The notes beneath the pieces were generated by a model that saw nothing but the letters and a program-made list of their open reading frames with translations, was not told the DNA's origin and did not search any database. The position numbers were made by a program, and so were the translations under genes. Positions 12,961 through 17,451 of a DNA stretch of 17,451 nt are shown here, piece by piece (positions within the stretch are counted from its first letter, which is position 1; each line of letters begins with the position of its first letter). Origin of the DNA: Leucobacter sp. (GTDB taxonomy: Bacteria; Actinomycetota; Actinomycetes; Actinomycetales; Microbacteriaceae); contig JAPSIU010000025.1 of assembly GCA_031178565.1 (NCBI GenBank), forward strand, positions 1-17,451. Reading direction: 5' to 3'.

Positions 12961-14220
12961 ATGAACGAGCCCCTCGACGCCGAGCGCGCGGCGATCATGC
13001 GAGACAAGGACCTCGCATGGGAGCTGTACGGCTTCCAGCCGGAGCACCCGCGGATCCCCGAGCTCGCGCAGAGCGTGCTCGCGCGGGAGCCGTCGTTCAC
13101 CGGCATGATCATCCTCATCGCGCTGCATCGGGAGGAGTGCGGGGAGATCGACGAGGCCAGACGGCTGCTGCAGGACCTGATGGGCCGCCGGGATCGACAG
13201 TTCGTGAACGCCGTCAAGAAGCTGCGCGACCTCGAGTTCAGTCAGAGGAACTACGGCGAGGCGCTGCGCCTCGCCGAGATCGTGTTGCGCGAGCAGCCCG
13301 AGGGCGACTGGCTCGATCTGATGGACTACGGCAGCGCGCAGATCTTCACCGGCGACCCCGAGGCGGGCTGGCGGACGATCGACGAGGCCGTCGAGCTGGC
13401 CGCCCGCACCGATGCCGATCACTACGGGGATGCGCTCGGGCAGCGGGCGACCCGACTGCTGGTCTCGGGCGCATCACCGGAGCGCTTCCTGCCCGCCGCG
13501 CAGGAGGCGGTCGAGGCGGACCCGAGCGAGCCGCTCCTCGCCACGACGCTGGCGTACGCGTACCTGTACGCCTACCGGGCGGAGGAGGCGGAGGCCCTGT
13601 TCCGGCGCGTGCTGCGCGAGGACCCTACCGACGGCCCTGCGCACGGCGGATTGACGATGGCGCGCGCGTTCCTCGACCCGATCGAGCGGGGCGTCGGCAC
13701 GATGGACGATCACCGCAGGGCGGGCTCCGGCGAGTTGGCCTGGCGGATCCTGCGCGACCAGATGTTCGAGACCGGTCTCGTGGAGGCGCTCGCGGCCCTC
13801 GACGAGGTGCTGCCGGACGATCTCGCGCGCTCGTTGCGTCCGCCCCTCGGCCGAGAGGCGGCGCGCGAGAGCGGCGGCGAGTGGAAGGTGCTCGCCTGGC
13901 ACGACGGACAGGAGCCCGGAACCGGCGGGCTGTGGGGCGCGGGCGATGCGTTCCGACTCATGTCCGCGGCCGAGATCGACGAGATGGATGACGCGATCGA
14001 GAGCGATCCGGCCGCCTGGTCGCAGTGGGACATGAAGAACGAGTACTACACCCAGCTCTTCACCGATGACGCGGGCGCCTATCTCATCGAGGGGTCGAGG
14101 GGACGGCTGTACCGCCGGGGCGCCGGGGAGCCGGATCGGGAAGTCGCCCCGAGTCTCGCGGACTGGGTGTGGGATCGCGTAGTCGCCTTCGGGGGTGCGG
14201 ACCCGCGGCCCGGGGCGTGA
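12961..14220 (+). CDS. TPR-like repeat protein with SMI1/KNR4 (SUKH)-like C-terminal domain, copy 2
   Basis: A 419-residue paralogue of the preceding protein, about 60% identical by eye over its whole length and collinear without major gaps. The N-terminus lacks the first 15-20 polar residues of copy 1. Shared blocks include DLAWEL, LAQSVL-REP-FTGMIIL, CGEIDEARRLLQDL, TGDPEAGWR-ID-AVE, EEAE-L-RRVLREDPTD, GTMDD, the SUKH-like W-DGQ-PGTG, TDDAGAY, GRLYRR, and the end DREVAPSLADWVWDRVVAFGGA. The ATG follows a very strong GGGGAGGAGAGG (12944-12955), so this copy may be translated more than copy 1, which relies on coupling. The two arose by tandem duplication and could be subunits of a hetero-oligomer or adaptors for different clients of the AAA ATPase. 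No function can be assigned with confidence. Confidence 0.85.
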   Translation: MNEPLDAERAAIMRDKDLAWELYGFQPEHPRIPELAQSVLAREPSFTGMIILIALHREECGEIDEARRLLQDLMGRRDRQFVNAVKKLRDLEFSQRNYGEALRLAEIVLREQPEGDWLDLMDYGSAQIFTGDPEAGWRTIDEAVELAARTDADHYGDALGQRATRLLVSGASPERFLPAAQEAVEADPSEPLLATTLAYAYLYAYRAEEAEALFRRVLREDPTDGPAHGGLTMARAFLDPIERGVGTMDDHRRAGSGELAWRILRDQMFETGLVEALAALDEVLPDDLARSLRPPLGREAARESGGEWKVLAWHDGQEPGTGGLWGAGDAFRLMSAAEIDEMDDAIESDPAAWSQWDMKNEYYTQLFTDDAGAYLIEGSRGRLYRRGAGEPDREVAPSLADWVWDRVVAFGGADPRPGA

Positions 14221-14314
14221 CCTGTCGTCCTGGCGCCCGCAGCCGTATCCCGCGCCGGAGTCGCCCTTGCCATTCGAATCGCGGTAGCGCCGCGCCGCGC
14301 CGTACGCTCTAAGC

Positions 14315-14349
14315 CGATGTTTGCAGCGCATCTAGGGCGATGTTTGCAG
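14315..14349. repeat. 12-bp direct repeat, 23-bp period, in the gap before qor
   Basis: CGATGTTTGCAG occurs exactly twice (14315-14326 and 14338-14349), separated by 11 bases. This stretch is lower in G+C than its surroundings. It lies 83 bases upstream of the oxidoreductase start, in a 211-base gap that otherwise shows no gene. The 23-bp period is close to two helical turns, so a direct-repeat regulator site is a reasonable guess, but no regulator gene is adjacent. Confidence 0.5.
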
Positions 14350-14419
14350 GATCACTCCGAGCAACCTGAACCGGCGCCCCTGCCCCGCGGACCACTCGCG
14401 CGCCGTCGCCGGTTCCGCG

Positions 14420-14434
14420 TACGCTCGAAGCATG
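14420..14434 (+). promoter_or_regulatory. Possible leaderless promoter of the oxidoreductase gene
   Basis: TACGCT (14420-14425), a fit to the actinobacterial -10 pattern TANNNT, ends six bases before the ATG at 14432, and no purine-rich ribosome site precedes that ATG. This spacing is typical of actinobacterial leaderless mRNAs, where transcription starts at the ATG. A near-copy, CGTACGCTCTAAGC, occurs at about 14301-14314 just before the direct repeat. No clear -35 is visible. Confidence 0.45.
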
Positions 14435-15400
14435 ACGACACGAGCGATTATTGCCGAGCAGGCCGGTGGACCCGAGGTGTTGCGATTCGAGACGGTTCCG
14501 GATCCCGAACCCGGTGCGGGTGAGCTGCTCGTGCAGACGCGGGCGACCGGCGTGAACTTCATCGAGACCTATCAGAGGTCGGGCACCTACTCGGTGCCCT
14601 TCCCGTTCACGCCGGGCGCCGAGGCGAGCGGGGTCGTGGCCGCGTTGGGCGAGGGCGTCGACGGTTTCGAGGTCGGCGACCTCGTGACCACGTCGGAGGC
14701 GCGGGCGACGTACGCCGAGCGCTTCGTCGTGGAGGCGGGTCGTGCGGTGCGCGTGCCCGACGGCATTGCGGCGGACACCGCTGCGGCTCTGCCGCTGCAG
14801 GGGCTCACGGCGCACTACCTCGCGACCTCGGCGGCACAGCCGCAGTCGGGGGATACCGTGCTCGTGCACGCCGGAGCGGGAGGGGTCGGCCTGCTGCTGA
14901 CGCAGCTGCTCACGGCGCGGGGCGTGCGGGTGCTGACGACGGCGTCGACGCCGGAGAAGCAGGAGTTGAGCCGCGGTGCCGGAGCCGCGGAGGTGCTCGA
15001 CTACGACGGCTTCGCCGATCGCTCGCGCGAGCTCACCGGCGGCGAGGGCGTCGCGGTCGTCTATGACGGCGTCGGCAAGAACACGTTCGACGGCTCGCTG
15101 CGATCCCTGCGGGTGCGCGGCGAGTTCGTGCTCTTCGGTGCCGCGAGCGGCCCGGTGCCCCCGTTCGATCTGCAGCGCCTGAACGCGGGAGGATCCCTCT
15201 CGATCACCCGCCCGTCGCTCGGGCACTTCCTGCGCACGCCCGAGGAGCGCGCCTGGCGGTACGGCGAACTCTTCGAAGCGATCGATGCCGGTGAGCTCGA
15301 CATCAGGATCGGCGCGCGCTTCCCGCTCGCCGAGGCCGCCGCCGCGCACGCCGCGCTCGAGGGTCGGGAGACCACGGGCAAGGTGATCCTCGAGCCGTGA
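14432..15400 (+). CDS. qor: NADPH:quinone oxidoreductase (zinc-independent MDR family)
   Basis: A 322-residue medium-chain reductase of the QOR type, the usual length. The N-terminal GroES-like domain has the family block GVNFIETYQRSGTY (about 40-55) and PGAEASGVV. The Rossmann domain has LQGLTAHYL, VLVHAGAGGVGLLL (the AxxGxxG NADPH loop), the adenosine-phosphate region TTASTPEK, and VVYDGVGKNTFDGSL. No zinc-binding Cys cluster is present, which separates it from alcohol dehydrogenases. The predicted role is cytosolic NADPH-dependent one-electron quinone reduction. The first ATG is used because similarity begins directly there; it lacks a ribosome site and may be read from a leaderless mRNA. 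The next gene starts 35 bases after the stop, so the two are probably cotranscribed. Confidence 0.93.
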   Translation: MTTRAIIAEQAGGPEVLRFETVPDPEPGAGELLVQTRATGVNFIETYQRSGTYSVPFPFTPGAEASGVVAALGEGVDGFEVGDLVTTSEARATYAERFVVEAGRAVRVPDGIAADTAAALPLQGLTAHYLATSAAQPQSGDTVLVHAGAGGVGLLLTQLLTARGVRVLTTASTPEKQELSRGAGAAEVLDYDGFADRSRELTGGEGVAVVYDGVGKNTFDGSLRSLRVRGEFVLFGAASGPVPPFDLQRLNAGGSLSITRPSLGHFLRTPEERAWRYGELFEAIDAGELDIRIGARFPLAEAAAAHAALEGRETTGKVILEP

Positions 15401-15435
15401 TCCGGGAACGGGTCGACGGCACGCAGGGAGAGCGC

Positions 15436-17049
15436 ATGAAGCAGAGCACCGAGAATTCCAGGTTCGTCGCGTTCGCCGGGCCCCGGTTCTTCAGTCCGGC
15501 GGCACGGCCGGGCGACGCGATGGGCGTGCTCGGCGATCGGGTGCTCGGGTTCGCCTCGCCGGACGAGTGGCGGCGGGCCGGAGCCGAGGTCGTGCACCTC
15601 GAGGGCGCGCTCGCGATCCCGGGACTCAACGACGCGCACATGTACCCGTCGATCGCGGCGAGGGACAGCGTCGCGATCGACGCCTCCCCGGCGCGGATCG
15701 CGACTCGGGCCGAACTCGAGGCTGCGATCCGGGAGGCCGCGGCGACCGTACCTCGGGGGGAGTGGATCCGGTGCAGTCGGTACGATCCCTCCGGGTATCC
15801 CGATGGAGCGCCGTTGACCCGCCGCGACCTGGATCGTCTCGCGCCCGAGCACCCGGTGATCCTGCTGCACACCGCGTGCCACTGGGGAGTCACGAACAGC
15901 GAGGGGCTGCGCCGAGGCGGGCTGCGCACCGCTGACGATGCGCCGACCGGCGGTTTCCTCGGAACCGACGAGCGCGGGGCGCTGGACGGCGTGCTGCACG
16001 AGCAGACCCTGTTCGACTACGTCGACGGCGCGATGTCGAGCACCGGGTCGACGGTGGTTCCTCAGCCGGACGAGGAGGAGGTGCGGCGTGCGATGGTCGG
16101 GTTCCTGCGGACGCTCAACTCCCTCGGGATCACGTCCGTGACGGATGCGCTCAGCGGCCCGGCCGAGCTGTCGAGGTTCGCCCGGCTCCGGGCGTCCGGG
16201 GAACTCACCGCGCGCGTCAACGTGCTGCTGGCCGCCCGGCATCTGGACCGGTACGCCGACGCGGGCATCCCGAGCGGATTCGGCGACGAGTGGGTACGGA
16301 TCGGAGGCTACAAGGCGTTCATGGACGGCGCCGTCGCGGGGAGGACGTGCCTCGTCGACCAGCCGTTCGAGGGGTCCTCCGATCACGGTCTGCAGGTCGC
16401 GGACATCGATGACGTCCTCGACCTCGCCCGGCGGGCCAGACGCGCGGGGAGCCGGCTCGCGGTGCACGCGAACGGCGACGCGGCGATCCGCCTGCTGGTG
16501 ACGGCGCTGGAACGGGACGTCGCGGAGAGCGGACCCGCGCCCGAGCGCCACAGGATCGAGCACTGCTCGATGCCCGATGCGGAGACGGTCGCGCGGATCG
16601 CGAGACTCGGCCTGATCGCGGTGCCGTTCGGCTCGTACCCCTGGTATCACGGCAGGAAGATCCTCGACTGGTACGGCGCGGATCGCGCGGAGCGAATGTT
16701 CCCGCATCGCACGCTGCTGGACGCGGGGGTGACGGTCGCGGGATCGTCCGACTACCCGTGCGGCCCGTACGAACCCATGCTCGGACTGATGAGCTGCGTG
16801 CAACGGCGGGGGTCCGACGGGGCGCCGGTCGGCCTGTCCCAGCGGATCGGCATGGACGAGGCGATCGGCCTATACACGGCGGGCAGTGCGGAGGCGTCGG
16901 GCGAGGGGCACCGCAAGGGGCGGCTGCTGCCCGGCATGCTCGCCGATTTCGCGGTGTTCGAGGAGGACCTGGAGCAGATCGACTCCGAGACGCTGGCCGG
17001 CACCTGGGTCGGCGGCGAGTGCGTGTGGGGGCGCGATCGGACGCGCTAG
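15436..17049 (+). CDS. YtcJ-type amidohydrolase (Amidohydro_3) with an HxY motif
   Basis: A 537-residue cytosolic metal-dependent hydrolase of the TIM-barrel amidohydrolase superfamily, full length for the YtcJ group. The flanking beta domain starts at FVAFAGPRFF and closes with GRLLPGMLADFAVFEEDL. Visible metal-site residues are Lys293 in GGYKAFMDGAVAG, His344 in VHANGDAA, His372 or His376 in HRIEHCSM, and Asp439 in SSDYP. The first motif, normally HxH after PGxxDxH, reads NDAHMYP (His68, Tyr70), so the second ligand is replaced. A one-metal site or altered activity is possible. The ATG at 15436 follows AGGGAG; the open frame begins at a GTG at 15397 overlapping the qor stop, but nothing supports that start. 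A decayed relative with an intact HNH lies at 636-1708. The substrate is unknown. Confidence 0.88.
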   Translation: MKQSTENSRFVAFAGPRFFSPAARPGDAMGVLGDRVLGFASPDEWRRAGAEVVHLEGALAIPGLNDAHMYPSIAARDSVAIDASPARIATRAELEAAIREAAATVPRGEWIRCSRYDPSGYPDGAPLTRRDLDRLAPEHPVILLHTACHWGVTNSEGLRRGGLRTADDAPTGGFLGTDERGALDGVLHEQTLFDYVDGAMSSTGSTVVPQPDEEEVRRAMVGFLRTLNSLGITSVTDALSGPAELSRFARLRASGELTARVNVLLAARHLDRYADAGIPSGFGDEWVRIGGYKAFMDGAVAGRTCLVDQPFEGSSDHGLQVADIDDVLDLARRARRAGSRLAVHANGDAAIRLLVTALERDVAESGPAPERHRIEHCSMPDAETVARIARLGLIAVPFGSYPWYHGRKILDWYGADRAERMFPHRTLLDAGVTVAGSSDYPCGPYEPMLGLMSCVQRRGSDGAPVGLSQRIGMDEAIGLYTAGSAEASGEGHRKGRLLPGMLADFAVFEEDLEQIDSETLAGTWVGGECVWGRDRTR

Positions 17050-17053
17050 GCCC

Positions 17054-17065
17054 CATCTGCAGATG
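17054..17065. other. 12-bp perfect palindrome between convergent stops
   Basis: CATCTGCAGATG is a perfect 12-bp palindrome within the 20 bases separating the amidohydrolase stop from the stop of the minus-strand lipoate-ligase gene. As RNA it could only form a 4-bp stem, so it is a poor terminator; no other terminator fits in the gap. Confidence 0.3.
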
Positions 17066-17069
17066 AGAG

Positions 17070-17451
17070 TTACGGAACCCGCCGGATCCACGCCTCCGTC
17101 AGGAACTTCTTCTCGACCAGGCGCTCCGCCGCGTCCCACTCGCCCTCGGTGACCTCCCCGTCGGTGCCGCCATGGCGTCGCTTGAACACCTCGACCATCT
17201 TCTCGATGATCGCCTCGCGCGTGAGTCCGGTCTGGCTGCGCAGCGGATCCACTCGCTTCTGCGCGCTCGCGGTGCCCTTGTCGGAGAGCTTCTCGCGTCC
17301 GATGCGGAGCACGTCGGTCATGGATTCGGGATCCATGTCGTAGGCCATCGTCACGTGATGCAGCACGGCGCCCGAGCCGAGTCGCTTCTGGGCCGCGCCG
17401 CCGATCTTGCCGTGCGGGCTCGTGATGTCGTTGAGGGGTTTGTAGTGCGCG
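17070..17451 (-). CDS. Lipoate-protein ligase A family protein, C-terminal part (gene continues past the window)
   Basis: The frame stays open to the right edge, so the true start lies outside; 126 residues are visible. Read from the edge they include YKPLNDITSPHGKIGGAAQ, the lipoate-ligase motif whose Lys (codon 17406-17408) binds the lipoyl-adenylate, followed by LGSGAVLHHVTMAYDMD. Next comes REKLSDKGTASAQKRVDPL and a helical C-terminus ending TEAWIRRVP. This matches the actinobacterial lipoate-protein ligase family of the biotin/lipoate A/B ligase fold, which attaches lipoate to E2 and GcvH lysines using ATP. The GTG at 17366 is an internal codon, not the start. It is convergent with the amidohydrolase, with 20 bases between the stops. 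Confidence 0.87.
   Translation of the reverse strand, partial: AHYKPLNDITSPHGKIGGAAQKRLGSGAVLHHVTMAYDMDPESMTDVLRIGREKLSDKGTASAQKRVDPLRSQTGLTREAIIEKMVEVFKRRHGGTDGEVTEGEWDAAERLVEKKFLTEAWIRRVP

Noticed and set aside
14317..14523. Small 68-codon plus-strand ORF starting in the direct repeat before qor
   Set aside because: It overlaps the start of qor in another frame, lacks a ribosome site, and its sequence is basic low-complexity.
17070..17366. Complete small protein of 98 residues on the minus strand
   Set aside because: The frame stays open beyond 17366 to the window edge and the extension encodes the lipoate-ligase motif KIGGAAQ, so this is the end of a larger gene.

Overview
The window is about 70% G+C by eye. 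It has dense, often overlapping genes (ATGA stop/start overlaps), GC-rich third codon positions and no RNA genes. Gene content and codon use suggest a high-GC actinobacterium, most likely of the Microbacteriaceae (Leucobacter-like). That placement is inference; no marker gene is present.

Left part, plus strand (1-4030): the remains of a catabolic operon. A class III aminotransferase fragment has a frameshift near the window edge. A YtcJ-type amidohydrolase has both a one-base frameshift and a loss of roughly 180 residues from its catalytic middle. These are followed by an intact aldehyde dehydrogenase and an FMN-dependent NADH-azoreductase. An aminotransferase plus an aldehyde dehydrogenase would fit amine to aldehyde to acid catabolism, but only the last steps look intact.

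Middle part (4207-10170): a divergent efflux or envelope locus. A minus-strand TetR regulator faces a two-gene plus-strand operon of an MMPL/RND transporter and a YhgE/Pip membrane protein, coupled by an ATGA overlap. The gap between them holds a 22-bp tandem repeat array made of inverted half-sites, the probable TetR operator. The MMPL protein carries a C-terminal domain of about 200 residues that reads like a degenerate ABC ATPase lacking Walker A and signature motifs.

Right-centre (10387-14220): an unusual three-gene operon of a classic-type AAA+ ATPase with a TPR-like N-terminus and two tandem paralogues. Each paralogue combines TPR-like helical repeats with a C-terminal domain resembling SMI1/KNR4 (SUKH). 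I know of no described system of this make-up, and it is the best candidate for an undescribed one. A 62-bp imperfect palindrome lies upstream.

Right end (14432-17451): a quinone oxidoreductase (qor-like), possibly transcribed as a leaderless mRNA; an intact YtcJ-type amidohydrolase whose HxH metal motif reads HxY; and, convergent on the minus strand, the C-terminal part of a lipoate-protein ligase family gene that runs off the window.
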